The position numbers and the translations under genes were made by a program. A DNA stretch of 64,000 nt. Source: Tritrichomonas musculus (taxonomy: Eukaryota > Parabasalia > Tritrichomonadida > Tritrichomonadidae). The DNA lies in the NCBI GenBank assembly GCA_039105265.1, contig JAPFFF010000006.1:5766001-5830000 (forward strand), given 5' to 3'. The notes under the pieces are model-generated. The model had not been told where the DNA came from. It was given only the letters and a program-made list of their open reading frames with translations, and did not search any database. Below, piece after piece: positions 1 to 8,894 of this stretch; position 1 is the stretch's first letter, and the number at the start of each line of letters is the position of its first letter.

Positions 1-234
1 AAAGAACCAAAAAATAAATTTGATATTGATATTGAAGCGAAAACAAAACCAAAAATAATTGATGAAAAAAGTACAATCGACAAACTCGATCTATCAAAAA
101 CAACACCTGTAAAACCTATTATTGATCCTGTAAAACCTATTATTGATCCTGTAAAACCTATTATCACATCTGAAACTCCAAGTGTTATTTCAAATAATCC
201 TCAATTAATGAAGTTTCTGAATTCAAAGCTTTAA
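1..234 (+). CDS. C-terminal end of an unknown element protein, with DPVKPII repeats
   Basis: The window opens inside this reading frame. The 77 visible residues are Lys/Pro/Asp-rich and include a heptad block, PVKPIID, repeated three times at about positions 109-170 (21-bp DNA repeats). The tail ends in FLNSKL. It lies 37 bp before the next gene on the same strand. Nothing identifies a function; the low-complexity linker suggests the end of a larger structural or scaffold protein whose start lies outside the window. Confidence 0.7.
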   Translation, partial: KEPKNKFDIDIEAKTKPKIIDEKSTIDKLDLSKTTPVKPIIDPVKPIIDPVKPIITSETPSVISNNPQLMKFLNSKL

Positions 235-271
235 ATTTATCTTCTTTGATTTTTATTTTTATTCAAAAATC

Positions 272-745
272 ATGAGTAACGCAGAGATAACAGAATTAAG
301 AAAGTTGTTACAGGAATTCAAGAAACCAGAAAAGAAACCAAGAAAATTATCAGCATTAAATAAATTTAAGAAATATGTTATGGGAAGAGTTACTGAAAAA
401 GCTTTAGCAGAAACAAATTATGTTGATTTAATTCCAGTTGACAAAATGAGATTATTATGTAAAGCTTATCCAATTGTTTGGAATCAATTAGTTTTACAAC
501 CACTTTATCAAGAATATGGTTTAACAACAGAAGAAGAACAAAGAAGATATCGTGGAAATAAAACAACTCAAGAAGATTATCATAAAATTGTTGACGGTTT
601 AATTGAAAAATTGAAAACTGGACCAAAAGACGATAGACAACATTTTGAAGAAGATATTGAACAATTATTAGTAGCTGCAATTCAACAAGCATCAAGTGAA
701 TTTGATGATGATGATGATGGAGAAGAAGAAATTACTGAAGAGTAA
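272..745 (+). CDS. Unknown 157-aa element protein with acidic tail
   Basis: Not recognised. Seen: a Lys-rich N-terminus (KKPEKKPRK near residues 17-26), a helical middle, and a strongly acidic C-terminus (DDDDDGEEE). The ATG follows a T-rich leader (ATTTTTATTTTTATTC) like other genes of this block, and there is no AACGGTTTTGACA motif. It sits 46 bp before the packaging ATPase on the same strand, so a role in assembly or packaging is a guess from position only. Confidence 0.75.
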   Translation: MSNAEITELRKLLQEFKKPEKKPRKLSALNKFKKYVMGRVTEKALAETNYVDLIPVDKMRLLCKAYPIVWNQLVLQPLYQEYGLTTEEEQRRYRGNKTTQEDYHKIVDGLIEKLKTGPKDDRQHFEEDIEQLLVAAIQQASSEFDDDDDGEEEITEE

Positions 746-791
746 ATTTTTATTACTTTTTTTTACATAATTTAGTCGGAATTTAAAAAAT

Positions 792-1655
792 ATGAGTGAC
801 AGTGATTATTTCAGTGATAGCGAAGAAGAAGAAGTTAATTTTGCAAAAGAAAACATTAGATCAAAAATAAAAGCAAGGTTAAAATCAAATTTGAGTCCAA
901 AAAATGATTCTTTAATTGCTCCAATTCATGAAGATATTGTTGCTAAATATAATTCTGTTAATGTTATTGTAGGTAAACAAAGTATGGGAAAAACAGTTAC
1001 AGCATTAGAAGAAATAATTAAAATTTCAATACTTAATACTCATCATTTATTAGTTTATGTTACAAAAGATGGTGAAGAGAACGATAAAAGTTGGTTATCA
1101 TTGAAACCATTATTACAAATGCCGACAGTAGTGGTTAGTGAAAAAGATGCTGAAAAATGTATCGATGAATTATTAGCAGCAAAAAGTTTATATTACAAAA
1201 TTCGAAGAGAAAGAACAAAAAATAAAATTAAACAAGAACAACTCGATGATTTATTTAATGTTTTATTTGTTGAAGATTTTGATAGAGAATATTTACATTC
1301 AATTGTATTATTTGATGATATTTCAAATTCAAAATTATTCTCTTCAGAAGAATCATTTTTTAGTCAATTATTACGTAGATGTCGTCATACAAATATGTCT
1401 TATTTCTTATTAGTTCAAGGTTGGAAAGGGTTAAAACCACATATTAAAAATGAAATAAGTACATTATATTTATTACCTGGTTTTAATAAACAACAATTAC
1501 GTTACATTTATTCTCAAGCTGCTAGTAATTTAGATTTTGAAGACTTTTTTGATGCATTTCAACAATTAAATGAAATGAAACATGAACATCCTGATGAACA
1601 TCCAATGATTGTTATTCAATGTTCTTCAGGTGGTGATACATATATTAGGTCTTAG
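792..1655 (+). CDS. A32-like genome-packaging ATPase (FtsK/HerA superfamily)
   Basis: Seen: Walker A GKQSMGKT at about residue 60, preceded by a beta strand (VNVIVG), and a Walker B-like strand IVLFDDIS near residue 172. At 287 aa it has the size of Polinton and virophage packaging ATPases. Known: this family pumps DNA into capsids of double-jelly-roll viruses. Context fits, with the capsid genes starting 0.8 kb downstream. The N-terminus is acidic (SDSEEEE). Its stop overlaps the 3' end of the convergent gene at 1645-1947. Family confidence is good; HerA-like sub-branch is inferred. Confidence 0.85.
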   Translation: MSDSDYFSDSEEEEVNFAKENIRSKIKARLKSNLSPKNDSLIAPIHEDIVAKYNSVNVIVGKQSMGKTVTALEEIIKISILNTHHLLVYVTKDGEENDKSWLSLKPLLQMPTVVVSEKDAEKCIDELLAAKSLYYKIRRERTKNKIKQEQLDDLFNVLFVEDFDREYLHSIVLFDDISNSKLFSSEESFFSQLLRRCRHTNMSYFLLVQGWKGLKPHIKNEISTLYLLPGFNKQQLRYIYSQAASNLDFEDFFDAFQQLNEMKHEHPDEHPMIVIQCSSGGDTYIRS

Positions 1656-1947
1656 AGTTAATAAAATTTATAACATCATTCAAAGTAATTTTAATTTTTG
1701 CAATATCATCTTTTATCTTCAAAATTTCTGAATCGTCTTTTTCTTCTTCTTCATTGACCTTCTTTAACATTAATTCACCTTTGATTTTAGTAATACGATA
1801 ACCTTGAATATGATACTTTTTGTTTAGTTTATGTGTTGTTTCTGAATCTAGTTGTTCTTTGTTCTTAGAATAGAATAAATTAAACTCATCCGTTGTGTTA
1901 AACTCTTTTAAATAATTTTGAATTGGTTCAATAATTTTCAATTCCAT
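1645..1947 (-). CDS. Small coiled-coil-like element protein, unknown
   Basis: A 100-aa charged protein. The N-terminal half is helical and rich in Asn/Lys; after an acidic EEEEKDD stretch the C-terminal third shows heptad-like Ile/Leu spacing (EILKIKDDIAKIKITL), suggesting a short coiled coil. It converges with the ATPase gene and overlaps its stop by 11 bp. The ATG at 1947 follows a T/A-rich leader. No family recognised. Confidence 0.6.
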   Translation of the reverse strand: MELKIIEPIQNYLKEFNTTDEFNLFYSKNKEQLDSETTHKLNKKYHIQGYRITKIKGELMLKKVNEEEEKDDSEILKIKDDIAKIKITLNDVINFINSKT

Positions 1948-1999
1948 TTTAAAAAAAAATAAAATTTATTTAAACATTTTTGAAACTATTTAAAACAAT

Positions 2000-2131
2000 A
2001 TGCTGATTGAAATTCTCTTAGGAACGCTTGTTTTAATTGAATTAGTGAACACATTATTAAGAGTGATAAAACTTTTCCCTCCTGATGATCCACCAATAGA
2101 TGAAGAAGTAAGAAGGCGAATGTATTCTTAG
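2000..2131 (+). CDS. 43-aa predicted membrane microprotein
   Basis: Short ORF starting at the ATG at 2000. Seen: an N-terminal hydrophobic helix of about 21 residues (IEILLGTLVLIELVNTLL), then an acidic/Pro segment (PPDDPPIDEE) and a basic end (VRRRMYS). This is the layout of a single-pass viral membrane peptide. It fills a gap that would otherwise be empty and its stop overlaps by a few bases the stop of the convergent gene at 2128-2394. Function unknown; reality rests on membrane-protein composition and position. Confidence 0.5.
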   Translation: MLIEILLGTLVLIELVNTLLRVIKLFPPDDPPIDEEVRRRMYS

Positions 2132-2394
2132 TCACCAGGTTCTTTATCATACGCAGGTTGTAAGAATTTATCTTTTCCTGTTGCATTCCAAGATTGAACA
2201 CGATCATTCACTGCTCGAATTCCTTTGCCAACACCACCCAAAATAGTTCCAGCAGTTCCTCCAACAGTTCCTCCTAATTTTTCTATGGCTGGTGCAACGT
2301 AATCTGATGCAAATTGTAAAATTTTAGGTCCATTTTTCTTTGCAAAGTTTGCAATATTGGTTCCGATTCTTTTAATCCATGTTCCAAAAGCCAT
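2128..2394 (-). CDS. Gly-rich 88-aa protein with amphipathic N-terminus
   Basis: Seen: a basic/amphipathic N-terminal helix (MAFGTWIKRIGTNIANFAKK), a central Gly/Ala run (GGTVGGTAGTILGGVG) and a polar tail. Known: small capsid-associated proteins of adeno-like viruses (for example pVI) and membrane-active peptides have such N-terminal amphipathic helices next to Gly-rich parts. Inferred: a minor virion or membrane-active protein; sequence homology is not shown. It lies directly upstream of, and divergent from, the first capsid gene. Confidence 0.65.
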   Translation of the reverse strand: MAFGTWIKRIGTNIANFAKKNGPKILQFASDYVAPAIEKLGGTVGGTAGTILGGVGKGIRAVNDRVQSWNATGKDKFLQPAYDKEPGD

Positions 2395-2470
2395 CTTTTT
2401 TAATTTCGTCTATTTTTCATCTTTGAAAAAAATTGGCTTTTCGAATTTTTTAAATTCTTCATAAAAACAG

Positions 2471-4261
2471 ATGACATATCAAAACGCACAATTTAAGAAT
2501 TCAGGAAATGATGAAGGTGACATATTAAACTTTTTCAATAATCATTTGAGGACATTAGTACAAAAGAATGGAGGAGATAATACTTTTTCAATTGTTGAGG
2601 AATTATGTCATGACAAAGATGAACCTATTCCAATTGGTACAAAAACAAAAATAAGATTAACTCATTCTGGTCATACAATCTCCCAAATAGAAAAAGGTTT
2701 TATCAAATTAGATTTAGACATGAAACTAAAATTGAAAACACCTTATGCTGCTGGAACTACATTAGATCCTTGTGCACATCTAAATTATATCTTTATTGGC
2801 TTCAAAAATGCAGCTGAAATAATATCTGAATTACAATTTTGGGTTGATGGAAAATTAATTAGTGGTTATCATCAAAGTGAAATGATTAAAGAAACTTTTG
2901 CATATAATTCAATTAGACCAAAAGATTCCAAAAATAACGCAGCTCATGCTCATTCATTATGGGAAAGCGTATGTTGCATGAGTCCAAATGTTGCAGGTGT
3001 TTATGTTCCTCTCATTGCTTTTCAAAATAATGTTACTGTTCCTGTTCATATGGAATTGAATATACCATTCACCGATTTGTTAGCTTTACAAGCTTGGAGA
3101 TTGTATCCAAATCGAATTTTAGGTGAAGTTGAAATAGAAGTCAAATTTTCTCTTGATGCTCTTGTTTGGTGTCAAATTCAACCTAAAAATGTTGGTGAAA
3201 TCAAAAGATTTTGGGACTTACCGCTTAATGGACAAAAACAATATTCTGCTCCGAATTTACCTTTATTGAATCGATTTTCTCAATATAGGGATGAGATAAT
3301 AACCGTTGGAGAATGTAAGAAAGAAGATAATACTTCACTGGGTGATGGTTATCTCACTGGAAACGGTGATTATTATTTAGGAATCTGTGATCTCTACAAA
3401 AAGAATAATGCATTTGATTCAATTGTTTGGAAAATATCCAAAAATTCCCTTGAGATCGCGAATGATGACGTTCGCATTGTCAAATGTCGATCGAATTGTA
3501 GTGGATTTGGAGTCAAACCTGATGTAATTGAATCATTAATGACAACATTACAAGAACCAATCATCATTCCTTCGCAAGAATTAACCAAATATCAATTTGA
3601 TATGAGGGTAACGGGAGGACGGATTGATATTTCAAAATCTGTTCCATTAAAGAATGCAACAAATATTACAATGATGTTTCCAGCAAAAACTACTCATACA
3701 ACAGTTTATCAAAATGTTATGTTAGAGCAGTGTTGGTTATCAGTCAATAAAAAGAAATATCCAGAAACTTATTTTGATAATACTTGGGATGGAAGATTTG
3801 TTCAATATCAATTAATGGCTAATGAATTAGATGGAAATATTGAACCAACAGATGAATTTGTTGAATCAATCTCAAAACCAATCAATAATGTTTATCCAAA
3901 ACATATGTGGATAACCGGAGAGCCAGTCGAAAAAGAGAGATTTTTATTATGTCCTTTTGATAATACAAGTTTTGGAATCAATTTCCAATTAGAACGTGGA
4001 AATTCTGGTTATGTTTTCGATGGTGTTGATTCTGGAAATCAAGCAGTATCAATTGAATTTAAAGGAAATCTCTTAAACAGTGATACAAATAATGCATATC
4101 TTTATCCCGATGTCTCTCAGACTGGAAGGCTAATTGCAGTCCAAAGTGATAAACAAGAACCAATTCCAGAAATGTGGATTTGTTCGGATACTTATTGGAC
4201 TTGGTCAATTCAAGATGGAGTTCAATATTACCCACGTGGAAGGCCAACTGGTTATGACTAA
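2471..4261 (+). CDS. Major capsid protein 1 (double jelly-roll type, predicted)
   Basis: A 596-aa beta-rich protein, the size expected for Polinton double-jelly-roll capsid proteins, in the usual place after the packaging ATPase. It shares start, middle and end with the next gene: MTYQNAQF at the N-terminus, LALQAWRLYPN near residue 210, GRFVQYQLMANELDG near 440, GINFQLERGNSGYVFDG near 500 and MWICSDTYWTWSIQDG at the end. Known: the family forms trimeric hexons of icosahedral capsids. The fold is inferred from size, order and beta content, not from a profile search. Confidence 0.8.
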   Translation: MTYQNAQFKNSGNDEGDILNFFNNHLRTLVQKNGGDNTFSIVEELCHDKDEPIPIGTKTKIRLTHSGHTISQIEKGFIKLDLDMKLKLKTPYAAGTTLDPCAHLNYIFIGFKNAAEIISELQFWVDGKLISGYHQSEMIKETFAYNSIRPKDSKNNAAHAHSLWESVCCMSPNVAGVYVPLIAFQNNVTVPVHMELNIPFTDLLALQAWRLYPNRILGEVEIEVKFSLDALVWCQIQPKNVGEIKRFWDLPLNGQKQYSAPNLPLLNRFSQYRDEIITVGECKKEDNTSLGDGYLTGNGDYYLGICDLYKKNNAFDSIVWKISKNSLEIANDDVRIVKCRSNCSGFGVKPDVIESLMTTLQEPIIIPSQELTKYQFDMRVTGGRIDISKSVPLKNATNITMMFPAKTTHTTVYQNVMLEQCWLSVNKKKYPETYFDNTWDGRFVQYQLMANELDGNIEPTDEFVESISKPINNVYPKHMWITGEPVEKERFLLCPFDNTSFGINFQLERGNSGYVFDGVDSGNQAVSIEFKGNLLNSDTNNAYLYPDVSQTGRLIAVQSDKQEPIPEMWICSDTYWTWSIQDGVQYYPRGRPTGYD

Positions 4262-4292
4262 GATAAGATCTAAATTTTTTTTGCAAGAACAA

Positions 4293-6128
4293 ATGACTTA
4301 TCAAAACGCTCAATTTAGAAACTTTGGAAACGATGAAGGTGACATATTAAACTTTTTCAATGAACATTTAAGAAATTTGGTAGCAAAAAATGGAGGTGAT
4401 AATACTTTTGCTATGTATTGTGAAGATTTCCATGATCATGATATTCCAATTGAAAAATTTTCCGAAAGAACTCGAATAAAACTAACTCACCCAAATCATA
4501 CAATATCTCAAATAGAAAAAAGTTTTATTGAAATGACAGTTGAATTTGAAGTTGGATTATCAGAGCATTTACCGAAATTAAATTATTTTACAGAAAAAGG
4601 ATCACCTCCAAATGCCACTTATTCAAATCGAGATAGAGCACAAATAAATCAAATATTTGTTGGTTTTAAAGATGCTGTTGAAATTATTGATGAAGCTAGA
4701 TTTTATGTTGATGGGAAATTGGTTCAAAATTATCATCAAACAGAAATGATTCGTGAATCTTATGCATATAATTCAATTCGTTCAAAGGAATCAAAACAAA
4801 ATTCACCTCATTCTCATACGTTATGGGAAAATGTTTGTAATTTATCTCCTAATGTTTGTGGATGCTACATTCCAATATCTGATTTATGTTGGGAAAATGA
4901 CCATACGATAAAATGGGTTCCAATTCGATTAGAGTTAATCATTCCATTCACAGATCAGTTAGCTTTACAAGCTTGGAGATTGTATCCAAATCAAATATTA
5001 GGTGAAATAGAAGAAGAAGTAAGATTTTCTTTGGATGGTTTAGTTTGGTGTCAAGTTCCTCCTCAAAAAGTTGGAGACCGTCAGAAAAAGAAATTGTATT
5101 ATCAAATGATTGAATATCATTCTCCTGAAGTTCCAATAATAAATCGTTTTTTACAAATTGGTCAATTAGGAAAGATTGTTTCATCTTTTGAAGTCAATAT
5201 TGTTAAAAATAGCGTTGATGTCTCCAAAGTTTTTGCTGGAACATCATCAACACTTTGGAAATTAAATAATTACAATGAGAGCAGTACGACGGCTGAATCA
5301 AATACAACAATGAATCAAGTTTTTTGTGGAGTTATGGAAAATCGTTTAATTGTTAATCCAAAATCAATAAAAATCACAGTTGGACGATCAAATTTGTTTG
5401 GATTTGGAATAAAACCATCTGTTGTTGAAGGATTGATGTCAACTTTACAAGAACCATTAATAATTCCATCTCAAGAATTAACAAGAGTAATTTTTGATAC
5501 AACTGTCGGAGATGATGAAATAAATTTAATTAAATCTATGCCTTTGAAAAATGCAACAAATTTAACATTTATGTTTCCAAGATATGCAAATGATATTACT
5601 GTATATAGAAATATTATGTATGCAAATGTTCGATTAATAATAGATAAGAAATTGTATCCTCAAGTTGAATTTGCTAATACTTGGAATGGAAGATTTGTTC
5701 AATATCAATTAATGGCAAATGAATTAGATGGAATTGAAGCAACTCCAGAATATTTAGAATCTATTTGTCAACCTCTGAATAACATAATAATTGAAAACTC
5801 TCAAATTAGAGGAGATTGGAATTTCCAAAATAGTTATTATGATGATACAAATTTTGGAATTAATTTCCAATTAGAACGTGGAAATTCGGGTTATGTTTTC
5901 GATGGTATAGATACTGATAATCATGAAGCTTTAATAAAATTTCATGCTGATTCTATCTTTAATTGGGGTCATCAACAAGAAAATAGTTATCTTTTCCCTA
6001 CCCATGATGTTAATGTAAGAAATTTATGTAAACCAGAAATGTGGATTTGTTCTGATACTTATTGGACTTGGTCAATTCAAGATGGAGTTCAATATCATGA
6101 TGAAGGAGTACCAAGTGGCTATAAATAA
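4293..6128 (+). CDS. Major capsid protein 2, tandem paralogue of capsid protein 1
   Basis: A 611-aa paralogue of the preceding gene, 31 bp downstream on the same strand. The start is set at the ATG at 4293, which begins MTYQNAQF as in the first copy; an ATG further upstream lies inside the first gene and is unlikely. The same anchor motifs occur in the same order (LALQAWRLYPN, GRFVQYQLMANELDG, MWICSDTYWTWSIQDG). The middle third differs most, as expected if surface loops diverge. Two MCPs could form mixed capsomers or different vertices; this is inference. Confidence 0.8.
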   Translation: MTYQNAQFRNFGNDEGDILNFFNEHLRNLVAKNGGDNTFAMYCEDFHDHDIPIEKFSERTRIKLTHPNHTISQIEKSFIEMTVEFEVGLSEHLPKLNYFTEKGSPPNATYSNRDRAQINQIFVGFKDAVEIIDEARFYVDGKLVQNYHQTEMIRESYAYNSIRSKESKQNSPHSHTLWENVCNLSPNVCGCYIPISDLCWENDHTIKWVPIRLELIIPFTDQLALQAWRLYPNQILGEIEEEVRFSLDGLVWCQVPPQKVGDRQKKKLYYQMIEYHSPEVPIINRFLQIGQLGKIVSSFEVNIVKNSVDVSKVFAGTSSTLWKLNNYNESSTTAESNTTMNQVFCGVMENRLIVNPKSIKITVGRSNLFGFGIKPSVVEGLMSTLQEPLIIPSQELTRVIFDTTVGDDEINLIKSMPLKNATNLTFMFPRYANDITVYRNIMYANVRLIIDKKLYPQVEFANTWNGRFVQYQLMANELDGIEATPEYLESICQPLNNIIIENSQIRGDWNFQNSYYDDTNFGINFQLERGNSGYVFDGIDTDNHEALIKFHADSIFNWGHQQENSYLFPTHDVNVRNLCKPEMWICSDTYWTWSIQDGVQYHDEGVPSGYK

Positions 6129-6152
6129 AGATTTTTATTTGAATAGAAAAAT

Positions 6153-6638
6153 ATGTCGACATTAATTTCATATAACATTGATCCAAATTTAAATATTCAA
6201 CCATTAAAAATTCATAAAACTTATTACCCTGTTCAAGGTTGGAAACTATCAACAAAGGAACAACAAGAACAAAATTTATCAGAATGTTTAACGGTTGATC
6301 ACTTTTATTTGGAAAACGATAGATTTGCTTTTAAATATCCATCAGAGTTTCATACTCCAACTCAAGGTCAAGATCGATATATAATCTTTCAATATTGTTA
6401 TTGTGTTGTTAATAAGCATACTGCATCAAATTATACTGTTCATGCAAGTTTTGTTCCTCGAAATAATTATTGTGATAGTTTAGTTTATGTTGCAAATTTA
6501 CAAGTTCCTGATGATAATAGAAAATATTTAATTGATTCGAATGTCAAACAAGGTTTTATGGTTTGGTTTAAAGATACAGAAACAAGAAAAATAATAGTTC
6601 CTGATTATTTCATTTTGTTCTTGAAATTAGAATATTGA
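6153..6638 (+). CDS. Penton-like minor capsid protein (single jelly roll, predicted)
   Basis: A 161-aa protein with alternating hydrophobic/polar residues typical of an all-beta fold and almost no charged helices. It follows capsid protein 2 by 24 bp. Known: Polintons and virophages encode a single-jelly-roll penton protein next to the MCP gene. The assignment rests on size, beta character and gene order; no signature motif is visible. The C-terminus (YFILFLKLEY) is hydrophobic. Confidence 0.6.
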   Translation: MSTLISYNIDPNLNIQPLKIHKTYYPVQGWKLSTKEQQEQNLSECLTVDHFYLENDRFAFKYPSEFHTPTQGQDRYIIFQYCYCVVNKHTASNYTVHASFVPRNNYCDSLVYVANLQVPDDNRKYLIDSNVKQGFMVWFKDTETRKIIVPDYFILFLKLEY

Positions 6639-6673
6639 ATCAATTTTATTTTTGGTGCGAAAATAAAAATTTA

Positions 6674-8866
6674 ATGACAGGTGTTTGGACCGATACAGAT
6701 TTCAAATTAATGACTGCAAGTGGTGTGACTGATTCGAGTTTATTTGTGTTGAAAGAAAATGGTGAGGCGTCAAATTTAACAATAAAATACCCAAAAGATG
6801 AGGAAGAGAAAAAGAAAGGAGAAAGAACAGCAACAATCAAGTCCGATGAAATTGTTGAAGAGTTGCAGACTTTGGATGGACGAACACAAAAATTCTATCC
6901 ATCAGGTTCTGCAAAATCAAATTTAGAGATGTATGGAAACAGTGGGAAGTCTATATTAGCTGGAAAAATTGTTGATTATGTACTCGATAATCAAGATAAC
7001 TCAAAAACTAAATTTGTTTTGAAAGATGGTGGTACAGTTCAAAATTTAAAAATTAAATTTAATCTTTTAGAGGGATCAACTGGATATAATAGTGAACTGA
7101 CTTCTGATAAATTAGGGAGAGATCTTACTTCAGTTGTGAATAAAACGGAAAATTTAAGTACAGCATTGAAAGGAGCAACTGGAAATTTTATGTTAAATTC
7201 TTCGGACAATAAAATTCAAATATCAACAAATGCCCTTGTGAAATTTTTCAATCTCTGGAAAAAAATAAATTTATCTTACCCATCAGATGATGATCCAGAT
7301 AATATCCAAGATTTAGGAAATCATGTAACTTTTTCAGAACCACTATATCTTTCCGAAGTTTTACGATTTCCAGTAATAATGCCGAATCCAAAAAAACCGA
7401 TCGATGATGATGGAACCATTAAAGATTATCAATATATATTGGATCTTCAATTTCTCGCAAAAGCAATCTTTTGGAATATGAGAAGTGAAATTAATCAAAA
7501 TCAATATGTAATGGCAAAAATAGGAGCTCCAAAGACTTTTCGAGCTGCACCTCAATTATTAACAGAAGATCCGCAAACAATCACAATTGAGTCCTATGAG
7601 AAGATGCTGCAAAAAAATGAAGATGATTGGAAATTGTATATGGATTATATATTTTCTCAATTGAATCAAAGTTTTGAAGATCAACTTGAATACTTAATTG
7701 ATAACAAAGAATTTGGTAAATTTTGGAGAAATTCAATATTTGTCGAAAATAATTTAAATAATATTCCATTACAACCATTACGACCTCAAACATTAGCAGG
7801 GTATGGATTTATAACTTTTGATATGAGTAATCTTGAAGCTGCTGATGGTGTTATGTTAACTTCTTTTATATCAGCCGAATACAATAATTCATCATTAATA
7901 ATTACCATTTATGATTATGAGAGTTCACATTTTATTTTCCATATCTTTGATCGAAAACGTTCAAAGATAAACTATCAAATTAAATTCATTGATTATGTTA
8001 TCGAATGTAAAATAACAAATAATGAATTAATTGTTAAATCAAATCAAAATAATATAGAAAGTTCATCATTTGTAATTGAAAATCATAACCTAAAAATAAC
8101 CTTAAATGGTATATTTGAACTAAAATTAGAAGAAACTGAAGCCGATAAAAAATATTGTGAAGAACACCAATATGAAACAGATTCTGGAGAGGAAAGAAAT
8201 TTAGAAAATCGAATTGTTGGTTATTACCTTGCTCCTTTGAATGAGAATTTCAAAAATTATTTAACCACTCTTGGGTCATCATCAGGTTCTGTAGATTTTG
8301 ATACATTAACTAGAATAACAAATTTAGAAAATACAATGAAAAATTATACAGAAAGGGTATCAACCTTAGAATCAAATGTTGATCAAATTGGAAATGTATT
8401 TTCTGCTGATACTACTGAGAGTCAAGAATATCGAAATAAAGAAGGTTTTGTCATAAATAATAAAGCTCAAACATTGGCATTAAATGAGGAAAAACCAGTT
8501 GTATTAACATTTGAAGAAAAATTAAAGAAATGGCAAGACGAAGAACTAGATCAATTAAAATGGTTAAATCAAGGAATCAAAGAGATTTGGTCATTTTGTG
8601 CTGGTATTTCAGAAGATTTATCTCGATTAGAAGAGAATCAATGTCAATGTGGAGGTAATAATAATAATGAGAATGAGAATGTTGATGAAATATTAACTGC
8701 TTTGGAACGTAAATGTCAAAATATTGAAACTGATCTAACGTTTGAAAATTTGACAACCGAGAATCGAATTATGATCTTAGAAGATAAAACTAAAAATATT
8801 GAATGTGATAAATTTTATGATAGTAGAATTCAGTTATTAGAAGAAAAATGTTCCACAATTGAGTAA
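6674..8866 (+). CDS. Fibre-like structural protein with C-terminal coiled coils
   Basis: A 730-aa protein. The start is set at the ATG at 6674 (MTGVWTDTDF); the frame is open further upstream but only from a non-ATG codon overlapping the previous stop. Seen: repetitive beta-type segments at the N-terminus (two FVLK(E/D)(N/D)G blocks), a central region, then helical segments from about residue 550 with a Cys cluster (CQCGG) and a Leu/Ile-spaced coiled coil to the end. Inferred: trimeric vertex fibre or attachment protein. The next gene continues the same theme 28 bp downstream. Confidence 0.6.
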   Translation: MTGVWTDTDFKLMTASGVTDSSLFVLKENGEASNLTIKYPKDEEEKKKGERTATIKSDEIVEELQTLDGRTQKFYPSGSAKSNLEMYGNSGKSILAGKIVDYVLDNQDNSKTKFVLKDGGTVQNLKIKFNLLEGSTGYNSELTSDKLGRDLTSVVNKTENLSTALKGATGNFMLNSSDNKIQISTNALVKFFNLWKKINLSYPSDDDPDNIQDLGNHVTFSEPLYLSEVLRFPVIMPNPKKPIDDDGTIKDYQYILDLQFLAKAIFWNMRSEINQNQYVMAKIGAPKTFRAAPQLLTEDPQTITIESYEKMLQKNEDDWKLYMDYIFSQLNQSFEDQLEYLIDNKEFGKFWRNSIFVENNLNNIPLQPLRPQTLAGYGFITFDMSNLEAADGVMLTSFISAEYNNSSLIITIYDYESSHFIFHIFDRKRSKINYQIKFIDYVIECKITNNELIVKSNQNNIESSSFVIENHNLKITLNGIFELKLEETEADKKYCEEHQYETDSGEERNLENRIVGYYLAPLNENFKNYLTTLGSSSGSVDFDTLTRITNLENTMKNYTERVSTLESNVDQIGNVFSADTTESQEYRNKEGFVINNKAQTLALNEEKPVVLTFEEKLKKWQDEELDQLKWLNQGIKEIWSFCAGISEDLSRLEENQCQCGGNNNNENENVDEILTALERKCQNIETDLTFENLTTENRIMILEDKTKNIECDKFYDSRIQLLEEKCSTIE

Positions 8867-8894
8867 ATCTTATTTTTGTTGCAAATGTAAAAAA

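Noticed and set aside
1986-2207. 73-aa minus-strand frame at 2.0-2.2 kb
   Set aside because: Overlaps the 88-aa gene in another frame and lies opposite the better-looking 43-aa membrane ORF.
4134-4292. Upstream start for the second capsid gene
   Set aside because: It lies inside the end of the first capsid gene; the ATG at 4293 gives the same N-terminus as the first copy.
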